DNA of 64,000 bases, taken from assembly GCF_008254045.1 (NCBI RefSeq), contig NZ_CP042425.1, positions 7,454,163 through 7,518,162 on the forward strand, written 5' to 3'. Below, one piece after another: positions 51,607 through 61,004 of the stretch (positions within the stretch are counted from its first letter, which is position 1; each line of letters begins with the position of its first letter). The DNA is from Limnoglobus roseus (GTDB taxonomy: Bacteria > Planctomycetota > Planctomycetia > Gemmatales > Gemmataceae). The notes under the pieces are model-generated. The model was given only the letters and a program-made list of their open reading frames with translations, did no database searches and was not told where the DNA came from. The translations under genes and the position numbers were made by a program.

Positions 51607-52206
51607 TCAAAGGGTTTCGTCAACGACCGGCCCGTCCAGTATCTCCCGCACTGCGGCCTGTACGGCGTCCCGCTGGGGCTTCGGGACGGGCGCCCCCTCC
51701 CGCAACTTCAGGAAAGCCCCCTGCAACTCGACCGGCAGGCGCTGGCGAATCCGCGCCACCAACTCGTCGGTCTCGACGGCGGCCTGCCCCGCGTCCGTGA
51801 CGCGGACGGACCCCTCCCGGTCACCCGACACCCGCGTGATGTCCAGTCGCCGGGAGAGGCAAGCCTTGGCCTCGTTCCGTTTCAGCCACGCGGCGTACGG
51901 CGGGCAGAACTGGTTCGGTCCGCCGCACGGGTTGCCGGTGTGGCAGGCCTTGCACGGGGCGTCAGTTCGGCGGAACTTGTTCCGCTTGAGATTGATGAAG
52001 CGGTTCTTGACGTGCCGGTACAGGAAGTTTTCGAGCGGCCGGGCCAGGTCGTACTTCTCGCGGCCGAGGGCCAAGAGGGCGAACACCCGCCCCTCCTGCT
52101 TAATGTCGTCCACGTCGAAGTGGCCGAACGCGAAGGACTCGGCGAGGATGCCGATCACCTTTTCGATGGCCGCGAGGACTTCGGCCTTGGTCTTACCGGG
52201 TGGCAC
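51607..52206 (-). CDS. Sigma-70-like protein with Cys cluster
   Basis: The product is 199 residues. Residues 25-80 resemble sigma region 2, with FDVDDIKQEGRVFALLALGR and LYRHVKNRFINLKRNKFRR. Directly after comes a Cys/His cluster CKACHTGNPCGGPNQFC, a possible zinc knuckle. The C-terminal 60 residues are helical (ELQGAFLKLREGAPVPKPQR) and might be a degenerate region 4. It could be a phage-type sigma factor for late genes or an alternative DNA-binding protein. The region 2 match is suggestive, the rest uncertain. The gene is intact although its neighbour is heavily broken. Confidence 0.62.
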   Translation of the reverse strand: MPPGKTKAEVLAAIEKVIGILAESFAFGHFDVDDIKQEGRVFALLALGREKYDLARPLENFLYRHVKNRFINLKRNKFRRTDAPCKACHTGNPCGGPNQFCPPYAAWLKRNEAKACLSRRLDITRVSGDREGSVRVTDAGQAAVETDELVARIRQRLPVELQGAFLKLREGAPVPKPQRDAVQAAVREILDGPVVDETL

Positions 52207-52288
52207 CCACGATGGCTATGTTGAACAGGTCATGGCATCAACGGTCCGTGAAGGAGGGGAAAGAATCTCAACGCCGGTCGTGTCCGCA

Positions 52289-54745
52289 TTAAACCTTAAC
52301 GCCCGCGTCGGGCATCTGTTCCTTGAAGACCTGGCCCAACGACTTCCGGACCTGGGCCGTGACCATGCTTTTGATTTCGGGCGAGAGCTTGCTCAGCACC
52401 TCGGCCCCGTTGAACGTGACCGTCACATGGTGCTGGAACTGGCCCGTGAGCGTCCGGGGCATCGCGCTCAGGGCGGTCGCCAGGGCCGTCGCGTTCCCCG
52501 CGAACACGTTGAACGCTTGGGCCATCTGCTGGCCAGCCGTGGTGAACCCGGCCACCGGCTGGGCGAACCCGGCCAACGCCGTCGATGGCTGGTTGAACGC
52601 CCCGACCGCCTCCGGGCTGACACGGGGGCCGGGCCGGCCGACGACGGGAGCGCCCTACCGTCCGCCATGTACGCCGCCCCGCCGACCAGGCCGACCCGGT
52701 TGAACCGCTGGAGCGGGCCGACGCCAATCGCCCCGGTCGCCGAGCGGTTCAGGACGAACTCGCCGGGCGTGAGCAGGGCGGGGACGTGTCGCCGTTCCCG
52801 ACGCTGGGGACAACGCCGCCCGCGGCGAACTTCTTCGACCGCCCCTGCAACAGGTCCGGGTTGTTCGTCCGGCGGAGGAACCGCTGGAAGTCGTCGTCCT
52901 GTTGGAACGCCGCCTCCGTGGACTCGTCTCGCATCGCCGCAATTCGGGCGGCCACGCTCTTCTGGCCTTCGTTCCCGGGCCGGGAGGTCGACCCCGGTAG
53001 TAAGCTCCGGCGGGCCAGACTGCCGACCGCCGCCTCGGTGTACGCCGCCCCGACGGACGCGGTGATGAAGTCGCTCGCCCCGGACCGAATCTTCTTCCGG
53101 TTGGCGACGTAGTCGAAGGCGTCGTTCTTCCGCTTCAACAACCCCGCCGCGCCGTGCGGGTCGGCCTTCGCCAGGAAGAGGGCGTCGGGGTCGACGTTCC
53201 CGCCCTTGGCCAGGTGGGCCGCCCCGCCGTTGATTTGCCGGAGCAGAGGGAGATTGACCTGGGCCGCCCGCGTTCACGACGAAGTCGCCCGGGGTCAGCC
53301 ACGCCGTGACCGTGTCGCTCCCCATCGACCCGCCCGGGTGCCCAATCGACCCGCCCATGGCCTTCCGCACGACGTTCGGGTCGCCTGCCGCCGGAGGGTT
53401 CAGGTTCGCCGGCGGGTTCGCCGCCTGGGCCGCGGCCCGGAGGGCGGCGACTTCCTTCTGGAGGCGGTTGAACTCCTCCGTCACCTTCGCGATGCTGCCC
53501 TGAAGGAACTCCAACTTCTCGCCGCCGCTGAAAGTCTCCAACGCCGTCAGGAAGTCAACCGCCCCCTTGCCGCTCACCACGTCGGCGACCTTACCGCCGT
53601 CGATGCCTTGATGCCGCCGAGCTGGTCCCGGGCCGTGTCCCGGATGGTCTTGTTGCTGGAGTGCTGCTCCGAAAACTGCTGCTCGCGGATGGCCTTCTGC
53701 AGGATGCCCGGAGCGCCTCGGCCGCCTCGGCCTCGCCGGCGGCGTCCTGGTTCAGCCGGGCGTGGAAGAGTTTGTTGGTTTCCGGTCCGGGCGTGTCGTA
53801 AATCTCGCCGCACCGCTTGGTCACGTCCACCGCCTGCTTCTGATTCAAACCGAGCCCGGCTAGGCGGGTCTGGATGTCGTCGAACTTGGGCGAGCTCTGG
53901 TGGGGCTGGTTGGCGAAGAACTCGCTGGCGTTGACCGTGGCCAACTGCTTCCGGGCGCCGGCGTAACTGACCGACGCCGCGTCCCGGTCGCCCGCCGCGC
54001 GGATGGCCTCCAGGGCGGGCCGCTTGTCCTGCAAGGCCTTGACCTGGTCGGAGTTCACCACGCCGACGCCGGCCAGCACGGTCTGCTGGGCGGCAAGCCC
54101 CTTCAACTTCTGGAGTTGGCCCCCGACCTGCCCGAGCTGGTTCTACTTGTCCCCGATTTTCTGTTGGGCGAAGAACCCGCCGAGGCGGTTGAAGAACTCG
54201 TTCTGCTGCTGGGCCTGGGCCTTGAAGTAGTCGGCCGTCGTCTTCTCCTGGAACTTGATGAGCCCCTGGACCGCCGTCTCGGCCGTCTTGAACCGGTCGG
54301 CAATCACGTCCTGGAGCCGCTTCTCCTCGGCGTCCTGGCCCGGGTTCAGCTTGAACGCCCCGCCGAAGCTGTTCGACAACATCTTCTTCAGGAGGTCGTC
54401 CGCCCGCGGCGCCCCGTTGAACCCGGTCAGGGTCGCACCGCCGGCCGTCCGGAGTGCGTCGACGATGGCCCGGCGGTCGTCGACGCCGAAGTTGTCGAGG
54501 TTCCTCTGGTTGTTAGCCTGGTTAGCAAGGATGAACCCGCGGTTGAGGCGGTTCAGGTCGTCCGGCGAGCTCGTGGCCACCCGCTCGGCCAGGCCCAGGC
54601 GGCCCTCCTTCTCCTGCTCAATCCGGGACAGCTTCTCTGGTTGCCGCGGCCGGCCCGCTGGGCGGAGATTTCGAGGCCGGTCCAGAACCGGGTCGTCTGC
54701 AGGGCCGCGAGCTGGTCGTACTGCTCGCAGATGGCGGCGAGCGGC
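52289..54745 (-). pseudogene. Phage tail tape-measure protein, multiply frameshifted
   Basis: Pieces of one long gene read in order across all three frames. C-terminal features of tape-measure proteins are clear: VPSVGNGD followed in another frame by VPALLTPGEFVLNRSAT, plus a second copy-like TVTAWLTPGDFVVNA. A coiled coil (AKVTEEFNRLQKEVAALRAA) and helical segments (NRLNRGFILANQANNQRNLD) fill the rest. Shifts fall near 54640, 53725, 53600, 53270, 52780 and 52640, and a TAG at 54145-54143 interrupts GDK/NQLGQVGG. The 5' end is lost at the junction with an IS5 transposase fragment. It cannot encode a working tail protein. Confidence 0.78.
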
Positions 54746-54756
54746 GGCCCGGGCGG

Positions 54757-55017
54757 TTGCTCGGCGATCGGGCGTACGGCTCGGCGGCCCATCGGCAGTT
54801 GCTTCGGTGGTCCGACATCGAGCCGGTGCTGGCGAGGCGGGGTACCGGCCACGGCAGCGGCCTCGGGACACAACGGTACGTGGTCGAGCAGGCGCTCGCG
54901 GCGATCCACCAGAACCGCCGGCTCAAGGTCCGGTACGACAAGCGGGCGGACATCCACCAGGCGTTCCCCACCCTCGCCTGTATCAAGGTCTGCTGCAACC
55001 GCATCCTCAACGACTGA
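54757..55017 (+). pseudogene. IS5-family transposase, C-terminal fragment
   Basis: 86 residues remain: LGDRAYGSAAHRQLLRW, LARRGTGHGSGLGTQRYVVE and a C-terminal ADIHQAFPTLACIKVCC, the usual end of IS5 transposases including the catalytic Glu region (RYVVEQALAAIHQNRRL). The front two-thirds is missing and the fragment is fused to the broken tape-measure gene. It is from a different IS5 subgroup than the complete element at 46825. No matching inverted repeat was found. Confidence 0.82.
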
Positions 55018-55047
55018 CGGTACTGTTAGAGCTTCTTACTCCGAGGA

Positions 55048-55269
55048 GTGCAAACCATCCGGGCCAACTTTTTCGCCGGCGATGCCCGTGCCGGAGACGG
55101 GGTGCGACTCGCGGTTAAGAATCTGGACGACGACGGGAAAGCTGATCTCGCGACCAGTTCTGCCAGTCGCGTCAGTCGGTACTTGGGCAGTCGCATCGGT
55201 TCGACCGACACACCTGCCCCGGACTCGACGCTCGAGACGGGGGCTGCGGATAGCGTGTTCGTGGGATGA
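55048..55269 (+). pseudogene. FG-GAP-repeat protein, C-terminal remnant
   Basis: About 73 residues ending GAADSVFVG. The segment VRLAVKNLDDDGKADLATSS, then VSRYLGSRI, matches the last FG-GAP-like unit of the large secreted repeat proteins common in planctomycetes. No start region or signal peptide is present and the IS5 fragment ends 30 nt upstream. This is probably the leftover tail of a chromosomal gene cut by the element. Confidence 0.5.
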
Positions 55270-55551
55270 ACACGCCGTCACACAGACGGCGGGCCCAGCC
55301 CTTAGGCCTAATTCGCGCGGCAAGAATCGGAAGCGTGTTCAAGTATTTTCCGCAAGGCAACCACGGCTCATGGCTCTGCAAGGAACCGCGCGACCCAGGG
55401 ACCTCCCCGACAATTCGGTCTGATGGCCGCTCGGGCTACGTGGCCCGTAGGATGACCCGCGTCCCGGTTCCGTTTGCCGGAACTTGACGATCGATTGGCG
55501 ATCGCGGCCGCCGATTCCCTTCTGCGTGACCCCGCCCCCGCGAGCCGACCC

Positions 55552-56050
55552 ATGAGCAGCACCGCCCCGCCCGAACCGCCCGACGACGGCGACCCGCCGG
55601 ACGACCGCCCAGGGCCGAACCCCGACGACGCCGACGGCAACCGTCGCGGCCGGCCGACGAATCTGACCGCCGAACTCGCCGAGGCGTTCGTCCAACTCAT
55701 CCTCCACGGCCAGTTCCGGTCGATCGCCTGCGCGACCCTTAACGTCAGCCCTCGGACGTTCCTCAACTGGATGCGGTCGGGCCGGAAGTACCGGGCGAGC
55801 GTGTACGGCTACTTCCCCCGGCCGTCGTCTTTGCCGAAGCCGAGACGGAGACCAAGGCCGTCGTTGAGGTCCTCGAGGCCGGTCGCTCCGCCGACCCGAA
55901 GCACCTCGTCTGGTGACTCGAGCGGAAGTTCCCCCATCGGTGGGGCCGGGACCTCGGCGACCTCGACGATGTGAAGAAGCGGCTCAAGGAACGGGAGGAG
56001 TTGATCGGCGAGGCGAAGGACCTGGCCGGCGGGGTCGAGAAGCCGGCAGC
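55552..56050 (+). pseudogene. Terminase small subunit-like protein, frameshifted and with a stop
   Basis: The N-terminal part has GRPTNLTAELAEAFVQLILH and a helix-turn-helix (SIACATLNVSPRTFLNWMRSG). Near 55825 the frame slips by one base: the expected continuation VVFAEAETETKAVVEVLEAG lies in another frame. Further on LVW is followed by TGA, then LERKFPHRWGRDLGDLD, the conserved end of such small subunits. So one frameshift and one nonsense codon. It lies opposite in direction to the other phage genes. The DNA-packaging role is inferred from family resemblance. Confidence 0.68.
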
Positions 56051-56149
56051 GAGTAGGGCGTGCGGTGCGCCCGCACCCCGGAACAAGCTTTTCTTCATTT
56101 CTTTCGCCCGGAACGGCACTTCCGGCATCGATTCGCCGAAATGCCCCGC

Positions 56150-56509
56150 TCACGACCCAGCCGCTCCCGGACCGGCCGCCTGGTGGTGCGCCACTTGCTG
56201 GGCGGCGATCGCGGCGGCCGCCTGCTGGAGGAACGTCTGCGACGTCTGGCCGCGGACGGAGACGAGGGACGTCGGCGTGCCCCCGCCGTACCCGGCCATC
56301 CGGTTGTTCCACAGCACCCGGCCGGTCAGCGGGTCGAGGCAGTACAGATACCCGTTCGTCGAGACGATGAGCTGATCGCCGTCGAGCAGCAGGGTCACGT
56401 ACCCGGACTTCATCTCGTCGCACGACCAGACGATGGCCCCGGTGTCCCGGTCCAGGGCCACGGCGTACCCGTTCAGGCCGACGAAAATCAGTTGGTCGAG
56501 GTGGCGCAC
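56150..56509 (-). CDS. Small PQQ-like beta-propeller repeat protein
   Basis: The product is about 119 residues from GTG 56509, with GAGGG about 10 nt upstream. LIFVGLNGYAVALDRDTGAI and DQLIVSTNGYLYCLDPLTGR are PQQ-type (BamB-like) strands, with the Trp of IVWSCDE and VLWNNRM. The C-terminus is Ala/Gln-rich (FLQQAAAAIAAQQVAHHQAA). Similar small proteins with only two or three blades occur in planctomycetes; the role is unknown. It marks the return to chromosomal genes. Confidence 0.7.
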   Translation of the reverse strand: MRHLDQLIFVGLNGYAVALDRDTGAIVWSCDEMKSGYVTLLLDGDQLIVSTNGYLYCLDPLTGRVLWNNRMAGYGGGTPTSLVSVRGQTSQTFLQQAAAAIAAQQVAHHQAAGPGAAGS

Positions 56510-56702
56510 GGCGGAAGCCCTCGGGGTTGGTGACGATGGGTTATTCGAACGGACCGGCAGTGCATTTCGCCCCGGTGAGTGTCGGCGACGGGCGGCGAAG
56601 TCCAACCGGATCGGCACGATTCGGAGCCAGGGTGTGAGGGCGGTATTGCCGTCGAGGCGAGGGTAGATGGTGGTGTCAGGAGAGCGGGGAAGTTGCCGAT
56701 CG

Positions 56703-57131
56703 TCAAGAGAACTGTTCGGCGTGCTCGACCGCGGCCTTGAATCGAGAAATCTCGGCATCGGAGTAGCCAAGCCGTCGCAACATCAAGGCTTCTCGGGGCT
56801 CCGCCCCGGTCGTCGAGTAGAACCGGGCGAGCAACTTCTCGACGCCGCCCGTTGACCCCGCGGCGTTGTGCAGGGCGTAGGCGGCGTCCACATAGGCGGT
56901 CGGGTATGCGGCCTTGCCGTCCGTCAGAGTTTTGTCGTGGCAGGGGATGTCGTACCCGGCGTGGACCGGGTCAGCTGCCCCACCCCCGTGCGATTGATGA
57001 ACGGCCCCGCGGAGAGCTTCCACCTCGACGAGCAGGTCGATGACGATTCGGGACAAGACGTCGATCTTGGCCACTGCGTCGCCCGCACCGTACAGGGCCA
57101 TCGCGAGGTCACGGACGCTGTGTTGCTTCAT
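56703..57131 (-). CDS. Small hypothetical protein
   Basis: 142 residues from ATG 57131, with GGAAAGGG upstream. It is mostly helical (VRDLAMALYGAGDAVAKIDV, LLVEVEALRGAVHQS) with a C-terminal PREALMLRRLGYSDAEISRF, which resembles a short UBA-like or HTH helix pair. There is no signal or membrane helix. No family is recognised. Confidence 0.68.
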   Translation of the reverse strand: MKQHSVRDLAMALYGAGDAVAKIDVLSRIVIDLLVEVEALRGAVHQSHGGGAADPVHAGYDIPCHDKTLTDGKAAYPTAYVDAAYALHNAAGSTGGVEKLLARFYSTTGAEPREALMLRRLGYSDAEISRFKAAVEHAEQFS

Positions 57132-57208
57132 AAACACCCTTTCCTCTGCCCCTCACCCTACCCGCCCCCTGTTGCCGGGTCAACGGGCAGGGAATGGGAA
57201 CGCCGACG

Positions 57209-57643
57209 CTACAGACCGAGGGCACGCCATCCTGCCTCCCCGTGAATCATCAACCAGCCCGCGTACATGACGACCGACGAGAGGGTGAACCACAACGCGG
57301 CGTTCAAAACAATCCACCCGACGCCCCGCCATCCGCGGGAATAAACGACGTACATCGGCACCACAATTCCGGCCGCGAGGAAGAACCACGGTCGCGAGAG
57401 GAGTGGAATCGGTTGCCTCCGACGCCGGGCGTCCACGATCCCCCACCACCCCAGGCACACGGCGAACAGGAGGGGGCCGACGAGGTCGAACGCCGACGGG
57501 TCCGACGGCCGGATACTTCGGACGCCGAGGCCGACGGCGAGGGCGTAAAAGGCGATCAGAAACCAACGGGTGTGCCGGAACTTTGGTGGCGCGGTTGGCT
57601 GGTGGAGGGCAGCGGAGCGGTCAACCGGGACGACTGGGGCCAT
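57209..57643 (-). CDS. Small integral membrane protein
   Basis: 144 residues with four hydrophobic segments: WFLIAFYALAVGLGV, VGPLLFAVCLGWWGIV, PWFFLAAGIVVPMYVVY and GWIVLNAALWFTLSSVVMYA. A loop rich in Arg (DARRRRQPIP) lies between the second and third, as expected on the cytoplasmic side. No family is recognised. It is read leftward with 77 bp to the next gene. Confidence 0.7.
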   Translation of the reverse strand: MAPVVPVDRSAALHQPTAPPKFRHTRWFLIAFYALAVGLGVRSIRPSDPSAFDLVGPLLFAVCLGWWGIVDARRRRQPIPLLSRPWFFLAAGIVVPMYVVYSRGWRGVGWIVLNAALWFTLSSVVMYAGWLMIHGEAGWRALGL

Positions 57644-58225
57644 CGCTCACCGTCGGGAAGGGGAAGCCACGCCGACACGGCAGATGCTAGCCATACGATT
57701 CGGACTCGTCAACAATTCTCACCCGACCAGCGAACGCCGCTCGATCCTCACTTCCGCCACAATTCACGCAGCGGGTCGGTGCGTTCGTCCGGCCGTCGAT
57801 CCTCCCGCCGCCGATCGGACGCCGCCCGCATAAGCGCGAGGCGGACGCGGGCTTGCTGGCGGGCCGACTCGACCCGTGATCACCGTTCGGGGTCGTTCTG
57901 TCGTTCTGCGTCCGTGGTGCCGTTCATGGTGCGGTCTCTGCTGCGATGCGGCCGCGTCGGAATTTGGGACCTCCTACAACAAGCTGTCGCTGACGAGCAG
58001 CGTCCGCTCGCACTTCCGCTTCCTCTGGCGGATGGGGCGCCGGCCGGAGGCGCGTTGACCATCTGCCCACTCCGAAACTGCACCGGCGGAGTTGGTTCTT
58101 GCAGATGCGACCGCGGGGCCGTACGCTGGGGCAACGCTGCCAACGAAGAGGGGAATCCCGACTCCCAATATACCGCCTCCGTAGATTGAGGCACACAACC
58201 GTTCGCAGATGGAGGGAGGTGCAGT
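57644..58225. other. Region without a clear gene
   Basis: About 580 bases. The only coding-like trace is on the minus strand from ATG 57927 to TGA 57748, a 59-codon Arg-rich helical frame (RVESARQQARVRLALMRAAS) broken by TGA at codon 16. It may be a remnant. The rest shows no recognisable product. GGAGGGAGGT at its right end is the ribosome-binding site of the next gene. Confidence 0.35.
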
Positions 58226-58654
58226 TTGTTCGAGCGGCTTCGGAATTGGCTCGGGGCCAAACCTCCACGGCCCGGTGGCCAATTCCAACAAGGGCACGGG
58301 ATGTTTTTGGTCGATGACTCGCTTCTTGACTTCATCGTGTGGCTGGAACTGACCCTTCATCTCGAAGATTGTTTTGGTATGAGGATCCCCGACGACGACG
58401 TGTACGAGTGGCGATCGATGGCCGATATCGTCACCACCGGATGCCGGCGGTCGACCGAGGGTAACGTGGCCGTACCGTCCCCGGATGATGTGTGGGGGCA
58501 GGTTGTTGGGTGGGTATCGCAGGAATTCGGAGTGGTGGCGTCGGATCTCACCCCCGCAACCCTTATCAATGAACTCAATCTGAAACGTCGGAATGCCTAC
58601 GTCCCTCCGAACGGGGGTGAAAAAGATGGCGGATTGTCACGTGGCGATTCTTGA
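58226..58654 (+). CDS. Acyl-carrier-protein-like protein, halves apparently permuted
   Basis: 142 residues from TTG 58226, supported by GGAGGT 5 nt upstream. Residues 27-65 resemble the second half of an ACP: VDDSLLDFIVWLELTLHLED then CFGMRIPDDD and MADIV, where the Ser of DSLL is at the phosphopantetheine position and IPDDD the acidic end. Residues 85-115 resemble the first half: DDVWGQVVGWVSQEFGVVAS then DLTPATLINELNL. The order is therefore reversed relative to a normal ACP. It could be a circular permutation, two partial ACP units, or an unrelated helical protein. No synthase or phosphopantetheinyl transferase gene is nearby. Confidence 0.6.
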   Translation: MFERLRNWLGAKPPRPGGQFQQGHGMFLVDDSLLDFIVWLELTLHLEDCFGMRIPDDDVYEWRSMADIVTTGCRRSTEGNVAVPSPDDVWGQVVGWVSQEFGVVASDLTPATLINELNLKRRNAYVPPNGGEKDGGLSRGDS

Positions 58655-58987
58655 TGCCCAGGCCAGGCCGAATGTGGTGTGGTTCTTGAAGACGCCGTAG
58701 CAGATCAGGACGAGGTTCTAGATGCCTGGGCCAAACGGTTCGAGCTGACGGCCACCAAGGCCAGTGACGTGGCCGCGATCGCGGAGTCGAAGGAGAAGCC
58801 GGCGGATCGCCGATTTTAGGTGATTGAGAAGTGAGGGCTCGCCGGTGACGCCGCCCGCCCACAAGGTCGCAGCCCGCGCCCGGGTCGGATTGGTTGCCGG
58901 GCGCGGGCGACGGCTTGTTCGCACGGCACTCCTCCGTGGCGGAAGGAGGGGAACGACGGACCGAGTCGTTCCGAGTGGCCGCCGGCG
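58655..58987. other. Region with a possible gene remnant
   Basis: One open stretch on the plus strand ends with TAG near 58819 and reads DEVLDAWAKRFELTATKASD followed by VAAIAESKEKPADRRF. This resembles the tail of phage/plasmid primase-helicase proteins, but is too short to assign. The remaining 165 bases hold nothing recognisable. Confidence 0.3.
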
Positions 58988-59863
58988 TCACGGCTTGAGT
59001 GCGTCGTTCAGCACTTTCGCGAGGCGAACGCCGCCCTTCCGGAGTTGAGACCCGGCGACCTTCGCGTTGGCCTTCACGTAGTCGCTACCCAGGTTCACCG
59101 TCCCCGTCGTCGCGAGGAACTCCCCGTTCGGCGTCACCCGATACGCCGAGGTGCGGGCGAGCTCGTACGACTCCAGCATCCAGTCCTTAGTCGTCTTACC
59201 CTGCCACTCCGCCACATCGGCGTCGGTGATCGCTTCGTTCATCTGGTTCGCGGCCTTGATCGCGTCGAAGCTGGCCATGTTCTCGCGGACCAAATTGTCG
59301 TCCCAGACCGAGTGGAGGTTCAGGTGGTTCCCCGACTGGCCGAGGTAGTGAACCTTGACGTCGTTCCCGCCCCGGTCGTTCCGCGTCGCGCAGTGCAACG
59401 GCTGTGACATGTCGCCGACGAAATGGACCAGGAACACCAACGCCTCCTGCCGCTTCTTCTTGGGCTGTGTTTTATCGGCCAGCACCTTCTGGAACCCTTC
59501 AATCTGTTCGAGGACGCACTGCCCGTCCTTGCAGTGCTTCTGAGGATCGTAGGCGACCGGGCCGTCCGGGCTGATAGGGATGTCCACGAAGTGCCACGGG
59601 CCGGATTGGGCATACTGCGGAAAGTGGGAGTTGTGGCGGACGAAATCGGCGAAGCTCGCGAGTCTCGTGTCGGAAATGTGATTCGAGTCGGACAAGCCGG
59701 CGTCCGGTAGAAGAGCGGCCAATTCCGCCTTCGCGTCGGCCGACAGGTGGAGTTCGGCAATGCGGGCGACGATCTGGTGCCCGTCCGGCCCCCACGCCCG
59801 GGCGGGGGTCGTGAGGGAGGCCGTGCCGAGTACGACGGTGAGGAAGAGCCATCCAGCTTTCAT
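58988..59863 (-). CDS. Secreted S1/P1-type nuclease
   Basis: The product is 291 residues. A signal peptide (AGWLFLTVVLGTASLTTPAR) would be cut before AWGPDGHQIV, leaving an N-terminal Trp that in S1/P1 nucleases binds zinc. Further zinc ligands appear in NHISDTRLASF, WHFVDIP, FLVHFVGDMSQPLHC and NLHSVWDDNL. These enzymes cut single-stranded DNA and RNA in the periplasm or outside, giving nucleotides. ATG 59863 has AAGG just upstream. The length is typical. Confidence 0.94.
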   Translation of the reverse strand: MKAGWLFLTVVLGTASLTTPARAWGPDGHQIVARIAELHLSADAKAELAALLPDAGLSDSNHISDTRLASFADFVRHNSHFPQYAQSGPWHFVDIPISPDGPVAYDPQKHCKDGQCVLEQIEGFQKVLADKTQPKKKRQEALVFLVHFVGDMSQPLHCATRNDRGGNDVKVHYLGQSGNHLNLHSVWDDNLVRENMASFDAIKAANQMNEAITDADVAEWQGKTTKDWMLESYELARTSAYRVTPNGEFLATTGTVNLGSDYVKANAKVAGSQLRKGGVRLAKVLNDALKP

Positions 59864-60033
59864 CGACCTTGCCGTGGGAGAGTGCCGCGTGCGGGATCTC
59901 GTCCGCGCAAATGACGCCGTCATGAACTGCTCCTTCGATGGGTGAACTTTCGTTCGCAGGCGGCGGATGGGTTACGAGCAATGATGGCCGGAATGCGGCT
60001 CGCCGACATGACCTAAATAGGCCACGCAAGGCA

Positions 60034-60279
60034 ATGGCTGGGTTGTTCACGGGTGAGGTAAGAATAACGTCTGGCCAAGTACGTGCCGCTAACCCAGCAG
60101 GACGAGATCGGTTGCGACGACTGGCTGACATACGCGCCGAGTTACACCGAACGGGTTGCCTCCCTCCACAACCCGTACCAGAACCACTCCGGAAAGCGGC
60201 TGAGCACCCCGACCTCTGCCCAGAGTGTGCCGAGGAATTCCGCAGTCTGCTTGCGGCGCTGAAGGGAAATGCTGGTTAA
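60034..60279 (+). CDS. Possible small hypothetical protein
   Basis: 81 residues. RDRLRRLADIRAELHRTGCL is a predicted helix and the end holds PDLCPECAEEFRSLLAALKG with two Cys and an upstream Cys, a possible metal site. There is no strong ribosome-binding site and the open frame begins earlier (59938). It may be a real small protein or a remnant. Confidence 0.33.
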   Translation: MAGLFTGEVRITSGQVRAANPAGRDRLRRLADIRAELHRTGCLPPQPVPEPLRKAAEHPDLCPECAEEFRSLLAALKGNAG

Positions 60280-60393
60280 ACACAAGCGCCCCGGTGAACT
60301 TTTCGGCGTTTCTCCCAGGGCGGTGTCGATTCCCTGCCGGCCTGTTCGACTGGATGGTAGAAGACCAGCCACGACACGGAGACTGGAATCATA

Positions 60394-60968
60394 ATGAGAA
60401 AGATCAGGATATTCGCGCACGTCTCGCTGGATGGTATCATCTCAACCGGAAACGAAGACTCCACGTATGGCGATTGGACGGCACGTTACCGCTCCCCAAC
60501 GGGGGCAGCAGCTCTGATCGAGACACAGGGCAAAGGCTACGATCTTCTCCTCGGACGAGTACCTACGATCTCTGGTCCAGCTACTGGCCGAAGATAAAGG
60601 GCAGTCCATTCGCCGAGAGCATCAACGCCGCCACGAAGTACGTCGCCACCTACAGGCCGGAGAGCCTCGAATGGGGACCAATCGGAAATCTCGGCTCAGA
60701 TGCCCTGGAAGGCGTCCGCACCCTGAAGTCGAGCGATGGCCCTGACCTGCTCGTCTGGGGAAGCACGGTCCTGACCGCCACACTGTTCGAGCAGGGGTTG
60801 GTGGACGGGGTCACTCTGGTCACCTATCCGGTCCTGATCGGTCAGGGCAAACGCTTCTTCTCGGAAACCGCCGCCCGCGAACTCGCCTTCATCAGCACCA
60901 AGACCTCGCCCACGGGCGCTCTACTCAATACGTACCGACACGTCGGGCCGCTGCGAATGCTGAAGTAA
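60394..60968 (+). pseudogene. Dihydrofolate-reductase-family (RibD C-terminal-like) gene, one frameshift
   Basis: The first frame gives MRKIRIFAHVSLDGIISTGN and ends in KGYDLLLGR. The homologous sequence continues in another frame with TYDLWSSYWPKIKGSPFAES, then LLVWGSTVLTATLFEQGLVD, LVTYPVLIGQGKRFF and a C-terminal strand. One base appears lost at about 60560-60565, at the R-T join in LLLGR/TYDLW. The 190-residue product would be a DHFR/RibD-like reductase of the stand-alone type. A second, similarly broken member follows at 61005. Confidence 0.82.
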
Positions 60969-61004
60969 GGATGCGAAGGAACCCGCCCACTGAAGGACCA
61001 CGAA

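Noticed and set aside
48120..52206. Possible CRISPR or phage-defence system among the small prophage genes
   Set aside because: No repeat-spacer pattern, cas gene, or recognisable toxin-antitoxin or restriction domain was seen.
54143..54871. A separate complete leftward gene at the tape-measure 5' end
   Set aside because: The first third is an Arg/Pro-rich shadow; the rest continues the tape-measure sequence across a TAG.
60225..60968. Single 247-codon gene across the first reductase
   Set aside because: Its N-terminal 110 codons are out of frame with the reductase start; the real gene is two frames joined by a lost base.
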